A stretch of 64,000 nucleotides of DNA from Candidatus Flexicrinis affinis. GTDB taxonomy: Bacteria; Chloroflexota; Anaerolineae; Aggregatilineales; Phototrophicaceae. Made by a program: the position numbers and the translations under genes. The notes beneath the pieces were generated by a model. That model did not search any database. It was not told where the DNA came from and saw only the letters and a list, made by a program, of their open reading frames with translations. Location of the stretch: contig JADJWE010000010.1 in NCBI GenBank assembly GCA_016716525.1, forward strand, positions 339,740-403,739, written 5' to 3'. This document shows, in pieces, positions 24,630 to 33,488 of this stretch; position 1 is the stretch's first letter, and the number at the start of each line of letters is the position of its first letter.

Positions 24630-26099
24630 CTAATCGTCGTCGTCATCGCCACTGTCATCGTCGTCGTCATCATCGTCGTCATCGTCGTCGTCATCCGACG
24701 AACCGCTGCTGTCGTCGTCGTCATCGTCATCACGACCGCGGTCGTCGTCATCATCGTCGTCGTCGCGACCGCGGTCGTCATCATCGTCGTCGTCGTCGTC
24801 GCTCGACCCGCTGCCGGAGTTCGAGGGCGGCGCGATCTCAACCGGGACGTACAGGCGCTCGCCCACACGGATCAGGCTGGCGTTGGCGAGGCAGTTGGCA
24901 GCGACCAGCGCATCCACCGTCGTGCCAGCGGCGCCAGCGATACGGCTGAGCGTGTCGCCACGGCGGACGCGGTAGGTCTCCCAGCCTGACGGGCGCGGGC
25001 AGTTGGCACGGCCATCGTCGTCATCGTCGTCGTCACGGTCGTCGTCGTCATCATCGCGGTCGTCGTCATCGTCACGGTCATCGTCATCGTCCTCGATGTC
25101 GATCTCAAGCGCGAGCAGCGTCCCGTCGTTCAGGGTTGCATACTCGACCTCGACCCACACACCGACTGCGAGCGTTTCGTCGTCATCGTCGATCTCGGCG
25201 CGCGAGATATCGAAGGTCAGACCGGCGACCACCATCGTTGTGCCGCTGAGCGATTGAACGACACCGGTAACCTCACCGTCGTCATCAAACGCGTCGTCAT
25301 CATCGTCGTCGCCGAAGTCGTCGTCATCGTCATCGTTTACGTCGTCATCGTCGTCGATTTCGATTTCGACCGCACGCAGCGAGCCATCGGCTTCGATAAC
25401 GTACTCGACCTCGACAAACACACCAACCGCCAGCACGTCGTCGTCGTCATCATCGATGTCGGCGCCAACAATGTTGAAGGTCAGCCCGGCAACGGTCATT
25501 GACGCGGCATCAAGTGCCTGCACGACACCGGCAATCCGGCCGTCCGAATCGTCGCGGTCGTCGTCATCATCGTCATCGTCGTCGTCCGCGTCATCGAACG
25601 GATCGTTGAGATCGTCCGGGTCGCCTTCGCGAATGCGGAAGCCGAACAGCACGCCGTCATAAACGAAATCGATCTCGACCAGCACGCCGCTGACCAACAC
25701 GATACCGTCGATGCGTGCTTGGCTGATGTCAAACGTCAGGCCGCCAACGAGGGCGGTGGTTGCATCGAACGACTCGAGATTGCCGGTAATCTCGCCAACA
25801 GTCGCGATGCCGTCGTCATCGTCCTCGACATCCTGTACCTTGTAGGCCGTAAGCGTACCGCCGTTGGCCGTGAACTTGACCTCCACGAGTTCGCCGACCT
25901 GCGGCGACACGTTGGCGTCGATCACCGCGGTCGAGGCCTGGAAACCGAGACCGCTTACCCACAGCATCGAACCATCGAAACTCTCGATAGCCCCCACGTA
26001 CTTGCCAACTGCCGGCGCGCTCTGCGCACTGGCGGCGCCGAATACGCCAACCAGCGTGCTGAGAACCAGCACCGCCACGAGGATCAACCGCTTTGCCAT
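24630..26099 (-). CDS. Secreted DUF5666/LysM protein with Asp-rich tracts (paralogue 2)
   Basis: 489 residues. A signal peptide (LILVAVLVLSTLVGVFGAAS) is followed by four DUF5666-like repeats separated by Asp-rich linkers, then a LysM domain (YRVRRGDTLSRIAGAAGTTV) and a tail that is almost pure Asp with a few Arg, Gly and Ser. The ATG at 26099 is preferred because AAGGAG lies at proper distance, whereas the upstream GTG overlaps it. With its neighbours it forms a set of three LysM proteins. Surface calcium binding or adhesion is an inference from composition. Confidence 0.8.
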   Translation of the reverse strand: MAKRLILVAVLVLSTLVGVFGAASAQSAPAVGKYVGAIESFDGSMLWVSGLGFQASTAVIDANVSPQVGELVEVKFTANGGTLTAYKVQDVEDDDDGIATVGEITGNLESFDATTALVGGLTFDISQARIDGIVLVSGVLVEIDFVYDGVLFGFRIREGDPDDLNDPFDDADDDDDDDDDDRDDSDGRIAGVVQALDAASMTVAGLTFNIVGADIDDDDDDVLAVGVFVEVEYVIEADGSLRAVEIEIDDDDDVNDDDDDDFGDDDDDDAFDDDGEVTGVVQSLSGTTMVVAGLTFDISRAEIDDDDETLAVGVWVEVEYATLNDGTLLALEIDIEDDDDDRDDDDDRDDDDDDRDDDDDDDGRANCPRPSGWETYRVRRGDTLSRIAGAAGTTVDALVAANCLANASLIRVGERLYVPVEIAPPSNSGSGSSDDDDDDDDDRGRDDDDDDDDRGRDDDDDDDSSGSSDDDDDDDDDDDDDDSGDDDDD

Positions 26100-26341
26100 A
26101 CGTTTCACTCCTTGATCGAAAACCTGTTTGTGTCGGGGGATGAACTGCTTGCCCGTACACCCATACCGACCGCTAATTCGGCAAAAGGTTGCGGCGAGTT
26201 TTATGAGTGTTCGATGAGTGCCCCTCGATCTTGCTCAATTAGAACGTTCGTGCTATTGTTCTGCAGGTCGGCTATTGGCAGTTGTTTCGCCTGACGGTAG
26301 ACTCGGCCGCCGACGGATGGATACCAGAACGCGAGGCGCCG

Positions 26342-27223
26342 GTGAGCGAAGTAACACGGGTGGGTGTGTTGGCGCATCCGCTGCGACCGCAAACCTTCCC
26401 GGTGGCAGAGCTGATCGCGGCGTCGCTGCGCGCGCGCGGCGTTGGCACGGTCGTGTTCACGGAATGGCAAGACATCGAAGTTGCCTCGCTTATCGATACA
26501 TTCGGCCTCGTCATCGCGATCGGCGGGGACGGCGCCATGCTGCGCGCGGCGCGCGTGTGCGCCCCGTTCGGCGTGCCGGTGCTGGGGATCAACATGGGCC
26601 AGCTCGGCTTCCTGACCGAGGTGCGCGAACCCGATCAATGGCCGGAGTACATCGACCGCGTGCTAGCGCGCGACTATTGGATCGAGCAGCGCATGATGCT
26701 GGCCGCGGTCGTGCTTCGTAACGGCGCGGTCATCGCCGTGGCCGAGGCGCTCAACGACGTGGTCGTGTCCGGCGACGTCGTCGGCCGCATGATCCAGCTC
26801 GAGACGCATATCGACGGCCACTGGACGACGACCTACAATGCCGACGGGTTGGTGATCGCCACCGCGACCGGCTCGACGGCTTATGCGCTGGCGTGCGGCG
26901 GGCCGATCCTGCCGCCGGAGCTCAAGAACATACTGGTCGTGCCGGCCGCCCCGCACATGAGCATGGATCGGCCGATTGTGCTCAGCGAGGGCGCGAAGGT
27001 CGAGGTCCGGCCATCGTCCAGCAACCGCAGCGGAATCGCCGTCACGGCCGACGGCGTGTACGTCGCCGATTTACAGCCCGGCGATCGCGTTACGGTGCAG
27101 GCCAGTCAACACGTCAGCCAGTTCGTGCGCACGCGCGCGCGCAATTACTTCTATCGTTCGCTGCTGGATCGGTTCGAGCCGCGCGTGCGGCACAGGCAAG
27201 CCGACGATGAGGCCGATTCATGA
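26342..27223 (+). CDS. nadK: NAD kinase
   Basis: 293 residues. The family motifs are present: IAIGGDGAMLRAARV (GGDG near residues 61-64), GINMGQLGFLTEV, EALNDVVV and TATGSTAYALACGGPI. It phosphorylates NAD+ to NADP+ in the cytosol. The GTG at 26342 (VSEVTRVGVLAHP) matches the usual N-terminus; an upstream TTG at 26282 would add 20 residues without similarity. It starts a plus-strand run with the zinc-finger protein and recN and shares a divergent 240-base gap with the Asp-rich protein gene. Confidence 0.93.
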   Translation: MSEVTRVGVLAHPLRPQTFPVAELIAASLRARGVGTVVFTEWQDIEVASLIDTFGLVIAIGGDGAMLRAARVCAPFGVPVLGINMGQLGFLTEVREPDQWPEYIDRVLARDYWIEQRMMLAAVVLRNGAVIAVAEALNDVVVSGDVVGRMIQLETHIDGHWTTTYNADGLVIATATGSTAYALACGGPILPPELKNILVVPAAPHMSMDRPIVLSEGAKVEVRPSSSNRSGIAVTADGVYVADLQPGDRVTVQASQHVSQFVRTRARNYFYRSLLDRFEPRVRHRQADDEADS

Positions 27224-27278
27224 CGGTTTTCATGTATATGTCAGGAACCTGTGGCACACTCGGTTGTCGGAGGATTGG

Positions 27279-27800
27279 ATGACCGATCAGACTTTCGAAG
27301 ACACCCAGCACGACCACGATGAAGTAACATATTGCGAAGTGCATCCCGATCGCGAGACGGGGCTGCGCTGCAACCGGTGCGGGCGCTATATGTGCGCGCA
27401 GTGCGCCGTTCAGACGCCCGTCGGCTACCGCTGCCGCGAGTGCGTGCGCGAAGTAGAGGACAAGTTCTTCTCCGGCACGCAGTCCGACTACGTGATCGCG
27501 TTTGCGGTGGCCGCCGCTGCGGCTGCGGTCGGGGGATTCCTGCTCATCCAACTGCGGATTACAGGCATCCTGCTGCTGATGATTTTCGCGGCGCTTCCGG
27601 CCGGCGGCGCGCTGGCGCAGCTCATCTTCCGCGTGGTGGGCAAGCGGCGCGGGCGCTACACGGCACAGATCGCCGCCGCCGGCGTATTGATCGGCGCGGC
27701 GGGCGCGGCCTTCCTGACCGGCGGGTTTCGCAGCATCGGGCTGTGGATCTTCGCCAGCATCGTGGCCGCATTGGTTTACGGGCGGTTCCGCCTGAACTAA
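27279..27800 (+). CDS. B-box zinc-finger membrane protein
   Basis: 173 residues. The N-terminus holds a B-box-like zinc site (YCEVHPDRETGLRCNRCGRY, then MCAQCAVQTPVGYRCRECV) with Cys and His spaced for two zinc ions. Four hydrophobic segments follow. Such proteins are common in Chloroflexota and Actinomycetota, often near rhomboid-like membrane proteins, and their role is unknown. GGAGG sits six bases before the ATG. It lies 55 bases after nadK and 13 bases before recN. Confidence 0.8.
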   Translation: MTDQTFEDTQHDHDEVTYCEVHPDRETGLRCNRCGRYMCAQCAVQTPVGYRCRECVREVEDKFFSGTQSDYVIAFAVAAAAAAVGGFLLIQLRITGILLLMIFAALPAGGALAQLIFRVVGKRRGRYTAQIAAAGVLIGAAGAAFLTGGFRSIGLWIFASIVAALVYGRFRLN

Positions 27801-27813
27801 GGGATAAGACGTC

Positions 27814-29571
27814 ATGCTCGAGGAGCTGCGCATCCAGAATTTCGCCATCATCGACCGGCTCGAACTCTCGTTCGCGCCGGGCTTGAACGTCATTACCGGC
27901 GAAACGGGCGCAGGCAAGTCGATCATCGTGGACGCGGTGGAACTGCTGCTTGGCGCCAAAGCCGACGCGACCATGATCCGCAGCGGCGCCGAGCGCGCGA
28001 CGGTCGAAGGCATCTTTGCCCTGCGCGGCATTGCGCGCGGCATGCTGCTGCCGGTGCTCGAGCGCGAAGACCTGCTCGCCGACGGCGACGACATCGTGAC
28101 GCTCTACCGCGAGGTCCGCGCCAACGGCCGTTCGCTGGCGCGCGTCAACGGCGTGAGCGTCAATCAAGAGGTGCTGCGCGAGGTCGGCGACACGTTGGTC
28201 GACATTCACGGCCAAAGCGAACACCTCTCGCTGCTCAACCCGCGCAATCATCTCGACCTGCTCGACCGTTACGCCGACCTGATGGGTATGCGCGACGCGC
28301 TCCAGACGCTGGTCGACGTGCTGCACAAAATCCGCGCCGAAATCCGCACCCTCGAGGACGACAAGGACGCGCTCGAACGGCGGGCCGAAATGCTGCGCCA
28401 CGAGATCGAAGACATTGAATCGGCCAACCTTGACCCGGCCGAAGAAGGCGATCTGCGCGCCGAACGCACCAAGCTCAGCAACAGCGAGCAGTTGGCAACG
28501 CTCGCCGCATCGATCATCACGCTGCTCAGCGGCGACGCCGCCGAGGATCTGCCCGGCGTCGACCGCATGCAGCAGGTCGCGGCGGCGCTCGGCAAGCTGG
28601 CGGCTATCGATGCGGATTTGCAGGACTGGGCGGAGGTCGCGGAAGGCATCGCGGCGCAGGTGCAGGACCTCGCCGTCGAGATGGCCGACTATGCCGACGC
28701 CGTCGAATACAATCCGCAGCGCCTCAACGACATCGAGGAACGCCTCGAGGTCATCAACAAGCTCAAGCGGCGCTACAACGCCGACTCGGTCGCGGCGCTG
28801 TTGGCCCGCGCCACCGCCGCCCGTGAAGCCCTCGCCGGCATCGAAAACAGCGACGAGCGCCTCGAAGACCTGCGAAAGCAGGAACGCGACAAGCTGACGC
28901 ACATCGGCGACCTCTCCAACAAGATTAGCGGCGTGCGCAAGACGGTCGGCAAGCAGCTTTCCAAGCGCGTCATGCGCGAGCTGGCCGACCTGCGCATGGA
29001 GCGCGCCCAATTCGAAATCGGGATCGAGCAGCACGAGGACTCCGACGGGTGCATCGTCGGGGAACGTCGGCTCGCGTTCGACGCCACCGGCATCGACAAG
29101 GTCGAAATGCTGCTCAGCGCGAACCCGGGCGAGGCGCTGCGTCCGCTGGCCAAAGTCGCCAGCGGCGGCGAAGCGGCGCGCATCATGCTGGCCCTCAAGC
29201 GCGTGCTCACCGCCGCCGACCACACCCCGACGCTGATCTTCGACGAGGTCGATCAAGGCATCGGCGGGCGCATCGGCACGGTCGTCGGCGAAAAACTCTG
29301 GACGCTCACGCACGGGCATCAGGTGATGGTCGTCACGCATCTGCCGCAGCTTGCCGGCTTTGCCGACCGGCACTATCACGTCAAGAAGATCGCCCAAGCC
29401 GACCGCACCAGCACGCACGTCACCGCGCTCGACAACGACGCCGACCGCATCGGCGAACTGGCCGCCATGCTCGGCACTATCGGCGAAAGCGGCATGGCCT
29501 CCGCCCGCGATATCCTCGCCGAAGCCCACGCCCGCAAGGTCGCCGCGCAAGGCGCCGCCGCCGAAGGGTAA
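27814..29571 (+). CDS. recN: DNA repair protein RecN
   Basis: 585 residues, an SMC-like ATPase. Walker A GETGAGKS lies near 30-37, with FAIIDRLELSF before it. Long coiled-coil arms occupy about 150-380. The C-terminal ATPase half has the signature KVASGGEAARIMLALK and Walker B LIFDEVDQGIGGRIG. RecN acts early in double-strand break repair. The start is typical (MLEELRIQNFAIID). Pairing with nadK is a widespread bacterial arrangement. Confidence 0.95.
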   Translation: MLEELRIQNFAIIDRLELSFAPGLNVITGETGAGKSIIVDAVELLLGAKADATMIRSGAERATVEGIFALRGIARGMLLPVLEREDLLADGDDIVTLYREVRANGRSLARVNGVSVNQEVLREVGDTLVDIHGQSEHLSLLNPRNHLDLLDRYADLMGMRDALQTLVDVLHKIRAEIRTLEDDKDALERRAEMLRHEIEDIESANLDPAEEGDLRAERTKLSNSEQLATLAASIITLLSGDAAEDLPGVDRMQQVAAALGKLAAIDADLQDWAEVAEGIAAQVQDLAVEMADYADAVEYNPQRLNDIEERLEVINKLKRRYNADSVAALLARATAAREALAGIENSDERLEDLRKQERDKLTHIGDLSNKISGVRKTVGKQLSKRVMRELADLRMERAQFEIGIEQHEDSDGCIVGERRLAFDATGIDKVEMLLSANPGEALRPLAKVASGGEAARIMLALKRVLTAADHTPTLIFDEVDQGIGGRIGTVVGEKLWTLTHGHQVMVVTHLPQLAGFADRHYHVKKIAQADRTSTHVTALDNDADRIGELAAMLGTIGESGMASARDILAEAHARKVAAQGAAAEG

Positions 29572-29637
29572 CGACTGGCGTCGGGGCGCTGCCCCGAACC
29601 CCGCCAGAAGGCTTTCGCCCTCTGGACTCCCATACCC

Positions 29638-29700
29638 GCGAACACGGCACGCCAGCGTGCCGTGTTCGCCGTAATGGGGTCAAGGGGTGCAAACCCCTTG
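29638..29700. repeat. Two perfect inverted repeats between convergent genes
   Basis: GCGAACACGGCACGC and GCGTGCCGTGTTCGC (15-bp arms, two-base loop, 29638-29669) are followed by CAAGGGGT-GCAA-ACCCCTTG (29681-29700). The gap lies between recN and the convergent phosphotriesterase-like gene. The hairpins lack a U-run, so they may be repeat elements or bidirectional terminators of another type. Confidence 0.8.
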
Positions 29701-29731
29701 TGGAGGTGCGGAGACGAAGCCTCTGTTCCCA

Positions 29732-30652
29732 CTATCCCTTCGGTTCGAAGGCGAGCGCGCGGGCCGGATTGGCGATGAGCAGCGCGTCGATCTGGGCGTC
29801 TTCGAGGCCGCGCGCGCGGAGCAGCGGCACGAACGACATCAGCACGTGGGCGAAGCCTTGACCGCCGTGGGCGGCCCAGTTGGATTTGCGGGCGCGGTCG
29901 CCGGCAAGGAGGATCTGACCGCCGAATCCGGCGTCGACCATGCGGGCGACGAGGTCGGCGCGCAGGCTGTCGGGGTGATACTTCGCTTTGCCGATCTGGT
30001 CGTAGCCGAGGAACACGCCGCGTTGGGCGAGCGCGGTGTGCAGCGCGAAGTCCGGATTGCGGTCGGTGTGGCCGATGATGATGCGGTCGGGCGGCACACC
30101 GGCGCGGGTGAGCAGATCGACCTGTTCGAGCGCCATCGTGCCGGCCTCGGTGTGTGTCGAGATCGGCGCGCCGGTGCGGTGATGCGCGAGGGCCGCGGCA
30201 GCGAACAGTTTTTCGGCCAGCGGCGAGATCGCGTTGAGCGTGGACGATGCTTTGATGACGCCAGCGGGGGCATCGGTGCCGTCCATGCCGTGCTGCACCT
30301 CGGCCGCGAAGCGCGCGGCAAGGATTTCGACATCGGCGGATTCGAGGAACGGCGCGGAGAACCTCTCTTTGTTATAGCCGGTCGCCGCGATGATGTGGAC
30401 GTGGCTCGCGCGGGCGATGCGCTGCATGGCGGCGGCGTTGCGGCCGTAGTCCGGCGTGGTCATCTCGACCAGCGCGCGCCCGTTGGCGGCGTAATACCCG
30501 CGCAGTTCGGCGATCACGCCGGCCTCGTCGTCAAGAATCAGGTCGGGCTCGGCGTACTGTGGCGGTGGCTGACCGTAGACGTGCTCGTGCGGCAGGCAGA
30601 TCCCGAGGTCTGCCGGCGCGATGTCCCCCAAGACGGTGCGGATGATCGACAC
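29732..30652 (-). CDS. Phosphotriesterase-family (TIM-barrel) hydrolase
   Basis: 306 residues. Metal-site elements of the family are visible: LPHEHVY (first HxH), GVIKASS (carboxylated Lys), STHTEAG, IIGHTDRN and the final Asp in LLAGDRARKS. Family members hydrolyse phosphoesters, lactones or related substrates. The GTG at 30652 follows the kinase stop by three bases, and a GGAGGA lies inside the end of the kinase gene. As the last gene of a sugar-type catabolic operon it may act as a lactonase or ester hydrolase; the substrate is unknown. Confidence 0.85.
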   Translation of the reverse strand: MSIIRTVLGDIAPADLGICLPHEHVYGQPPPQYAEPDLILDDEAGVIAELRGYYAANGRALVEMTTPDYGRNAAAMQRIARASHVHIIAATGYNKERFSAPFLESADVEILAARFAAEVQHGMDGTDAPAGVIKASSTLNAISPLAEKLFAAAALAHHRTGAPISTHTEAGTMALEQVDLLTRAGVPPDRIIIGHTDRNPDFALHTALAQRGVFLGYDQIGKAKYHPDSLRADLVARMVDAGFGGQILLAGDRARKSNWAAHGGQGFAHVLMSFVPLLRARGLEDAQIDALLIANPARALAFEPKG

Positions 30653-30655
30653 GGG

Positions 30656-31609
30656 TTATCCTCCGCGCAAGCGCGCCTCGACCTCAGCGGGCGACGGAGC
30701 GCCGAGGACGCTTTTGCCGCGCTCGACCACGATTGACGCGGCGGCGCAGCCGAACGCGAGCGCCGCTTCGAGCGGACGATCATGCCCCAGTGCATAGAGC
30801 AGCCCCGCGTTGAACGTGTCCCCTGCGCCGACCGTGTTGGTCGCCGCGACCGGGAATCCGGCGACGTGCAGCGGTGACTGGCCCGGACGATACGCGCTGG
30901 CGCCCTCTTTGCCGCGCTTGAGCACCAGCAGCCGTGCTCCGGCGTCGACGGCGCGCTGGGCGGCGGCGTCAAGATCGTCCGTGCCGGCGAAGATACCGAG
31001 CTCGTAATCGTTGGCGAGCAGCACGTCAATGACCGGCAGCAGCGGAGTCAGCTCGTCCAACGTGACCGGTACGCCGAGCGCCGGGCCGATGTCGAGCGCA
31101 GTGCGTCCGCCGCGCCCGTGGACGCTGTGCAGCGCGGCGTTATAGCCGGCCCAACGCATGCCCGGCAGCAGCGACGGACCGGTGATCAGCAGCGTGGTCG
31201 TCTCGCCCAGCAGCACCGGCGACAGATCGCCGGGCTTCATGTCGTGCAGCGGGCCGGGGTGATAAAACGAGATACGGCGGCCCTTGCCGTCCATCACAGC
31301 GGTGGTTGTGGCGCTGCCGTGGGCTTGGCTGTGGATCAGCCCGCGCAGGTCGACCCCGCGTTCGCTCAACCAGCCGTGGACGGTCGTGCCGAACAGGTCG
31401 GCACCAACCGCGCTGACCAGCGCGGAATGCGCCCCTAACGCCGCCAGCACGTAGGCGCTGTTGGCCCCGTTGCCGCCGACCGCGGCGGTCAGTGGCCGAT
31501 CGCACCACGCCAGCCCGATATTCGAGAATTCGTCGTGCTCGAAGCGCGGCAGTTCGCCGAAGCCGGTGATAAACAAGTCGACTGTCGTCGTGCCAATCGT
31601 GAGGTACAT
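30656..31609 (-). CDS. PfkB-family carbohydrate kinase
   Basis: 317 residues. Typical motifs are AVGGNGANSAYVLAALGA near the N-terminus and NTVGAGDTFNAGLLYALG near the C-terminus, where the catalytic Asp sits in GAGD. It phosphorylates a sugar or nucleoside with ATP. The ATG lies one base after the oxidoreductase stop (TGACATG). Within the operon it should phosphorylate the sugar produced or imported; the exact sugar cannot be read from sequence. Confidence 0.88.
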   Translation of the reverse strand: MYLTIGTTTVDLFITGFGELPRFEHDEFSNIGLAWCDRPLTAAVGGNGANSAYVLAALGAHSALVSAVGADLFGTTVHGWLSERGVDLRGLIHSQAHGSATTTAVMDGKGRRISFYHPGPLHDMKPGDLSPVLLGETTTLLITGPSLLPGMRWAGYNAALHSVHGRGGRTALDIGPALGVPVTLDELTPLLPVIDVLLANDYELGIFAGTDDLDAAAQRAVDAGARLLVLKRGKEGASAYRPGQSPLHVAGFPVAATNTVGAGDTFNAGLLYALGHDRPLEAALAFGCAAASIVVERGKSVLGAPSPAEVEARLRGG

Positions 31610-31610
31610 G

Positions 31611-32900
31611 TCAGATCACGGCTCCGAGTTCGCGCAGGCTGGATTGTAGCTGGCGGACGTCGACTTCGCGCGGGGTGCAGCCCGCCTCGACGGCTTGCGC
31701 CGCTGCCAGCGCCGCGGCCTGACCCATCGCCATGCACTGCCCCATGCTGCGCACCGAGGCGTGCGCGTCGTGGTCGGCGGACAGGCAGCGGCCGACCACC
31801 AGCAGTCCGTCGACACCCTTCGGCAGCAGGCACCGATAGGGGATGCCGTACGTCTCGCCGTCGGGCAGATACTGCCAGTGCGTGTCGCTGCCGGCGTGAT
31901 GGTCCTCGATCGGCGCACCGCAGCGGGCGATGGCGTCGTCGAATTGGCGCGCGGTCAGCACGTCGGCTTTGGTCAGCCGGTAGTCACCGTAGATGCGGCG
32001 GCTTTCGCGCACGCCGATCTGCGTGCTGAACCCGCCCAACGCAGCGTTCTCGTAGCCGGGGACTTTGTCGATCAGGAAGCGGGCGTACTCCATCGCCTGC
32101 GCGCGGCCTTCGACCTCGGCGCGGGTGAGCTGGTCGGGGTCGGTCGCGTCGATCTCGCCGACGCGCGTCATGTTGGTCGCCATCACGCCGTCCAGCGGGG
32201 TGATGTGCACGCTGCCTTCCTTGCGCGGCAGGGCGTAACCGGACTCGATGGCGTCGGCCATCAGCGCGTGAAGTTGTTCCTTCTTGACGGCCGTGGCGCG
32301 CGCGACATCGACGTTGATCAGCTTGAAGGTCGTCGTCAGCGATTGTACGGGGCCATCGGCCGCGCTTTCGAACGGGACGCCGGACGCAGCGGCCACGTCG
32401 GCGTCGCCGCTGGCGTCGATCACGACGTCGGCGGTCAGCTGCACCAGTCCGCCTTTGTTGGCCGCGACGACACCGCGTACGCGCCCGCCGACGGTGATGG
32501 CGTCAAGCACGACGCTGTGATACAGCAGGCGCACACCGGCCTCGCGGGCCAGCGTCTCCCACACGACCTTGAGCGTCTCGGGATCGTAGGTGATGCCTTG
32601 GCCGGCGCCGTAGGTGTTCGGGCGCAGCAGCGCCATGCCGCGCGCCATCAACGCATCGACGATGGCATCCGGCACGCCGCCAACGACCTTCTTCGCCTCG
32701 CTGCCCGGCGTGTAGAAGCCGTAGAACGTATCGAGCACCTGCGTGCTGATGCCGCCGAGGAAGCCGTAGCGCTCGACCAGCGTGACGCTGCGCCCCGCGC
32801 GGGCTGCGGCGATCGCTGCCGTCGCCCCGGCCGATCCGCCGCCGATCACGAGGATGTCGCTGTGGCCGGCGTCACGCATGGGTTTGGTGAACGTGAGCAT
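31611..32900 (-). CDS. FAD-dependent oxidoreductase (FAD_oxidored family)
   Basis: 429 residues. The N-terminal dinucleotide-binding motif ILVIGGGSAGATAAIAAARA is followed by VERYGFLGGISTQ, the VIDASGDADVAAASG block and a C-terminal LLVVGRCLSADHDAHASVRS segment. This fold oxidises organic hydroxyl or sugar-type substrates in related clusters. The ATG at 32900 is preceded by CAGGAGAAACCT; the frame upstream of it is repeat DNA. A repeat array separates it from the two upstream operon genes. Confidence 0.85.
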   Translation of the reverse strand: MLTFTKPMRDAGHSDILVIGGGSAGATAAIAAARAGRSVTLVERYGFLGGISTQVLDTFYGFYTPGSEAKKVVGGVPDAIVDALMARGMALLRPNTYGAGQGITYDPETLKVVWETLAREAGVRLLYHSVVLDAITVGGRVRGVVAANKGGLVQLTADVVIDASGDADVAAASGVPFESAADGPVQSLTTTFKLINVDVARATAVKKEQLHALMADAIESGYALPRKEGSVHITPLDGVMATNMTRVGEIDATDPDQLTRAEVEGRAQAMEYARFLIDKVPGYENAALGGFSTQIGVRESRRIYGDYRLTKADVLTARQFDDAIARCGAPIEDHHAGSDTHWQYLPDGETYGIPYRCLLPKGVDGLLVVGRCLSADHDAHASVRSMGQCMAMGQAAALAAAQAVEAGCTPREVDVRQLQSSLRELGAVI

Positions 32901-32924
32901 AGGTTTCTCCTGTTTACCCTGATC

Positions 32925-33475
32925 CCCGAACCCCTCTCGACCGAACCTCACCCCGCGTCGCTGCGCTCCGCTGCCCCTCTCCCGGCGGAGAGGGGCGTTA
33001 GACTCGGCGGGTGGCTCTCCCCCTCTCCATCGGGAGAGGGGGCCGGGGGTGAGGTTTGCCGGGTCGCCGGACATGCCAAATCGTCAAGTTTATTCCCTGC
33101 ATTCCAAGATGAGGCACGCCAAAGTCCCCTCACCCTAACCCCTCTCGACCGAACCTCACCCCGCGTCGCTGCGCTCCGCTGCCCCTCTCCCGGCGGAGAG
33201 GGGCGCTAGACTCGGCGTTGTGGTTCTCCCCCTCGCCAATTTGGAGAGGGGGCCGGGGGTGAGGTTTGCCGGGTCGCCGGACATGCCAAATCGTCAAGTT
33301 TATTCCCTGCATTCCAAGACGAGGCACGCCAAAGTCCCCTCACCCTAACCCCTCTCGACCGAACCTCACCCCGCGTCGCTGCGCTCCGCTGCCCCTCTCC
33401 CGGCGGAGAGGGGCGTTAGACTCGGCGGGTGGCTCTCCTCTCCATCGGCAGTGGGGGCCGTGGGGTGAGGTTTCT
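32925..33475. repeat. Tandem array of a 209-bp unit made of dispersed palindromic repeats
   Basis: The landmark CCCCTCTCGACCGAACCTCA recurs at 32931, 33139 and 33349, so units are 208 and 210 bases long; the third is truncated. Each contains CGCTGCGCTCCGCTGCCCCT, an AGAGGGG palindrome and a shared GCCGGACATGCCAAATCGTC segment. The array fills the gap between the FAD oxidoreductase and the shikimate dehydrogenase-like gene and holds no convincing gene. Confidence 0.9.
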
Positions 33476-33488
33476 CCTCATCACTTCC

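Noticed and set aside
23043..25600. CRISPR-like appearance of repeated GTC/ATC blocks
   Set aside because: The periodicity is three bases and encodes Asp runs; there are no constant repeats with unique spacers.
27622..29550. 642-codon minus-strand open frame opposite recN
   Set aside because: Antisense shadow; RecN on the plus strand has all expected motifs.
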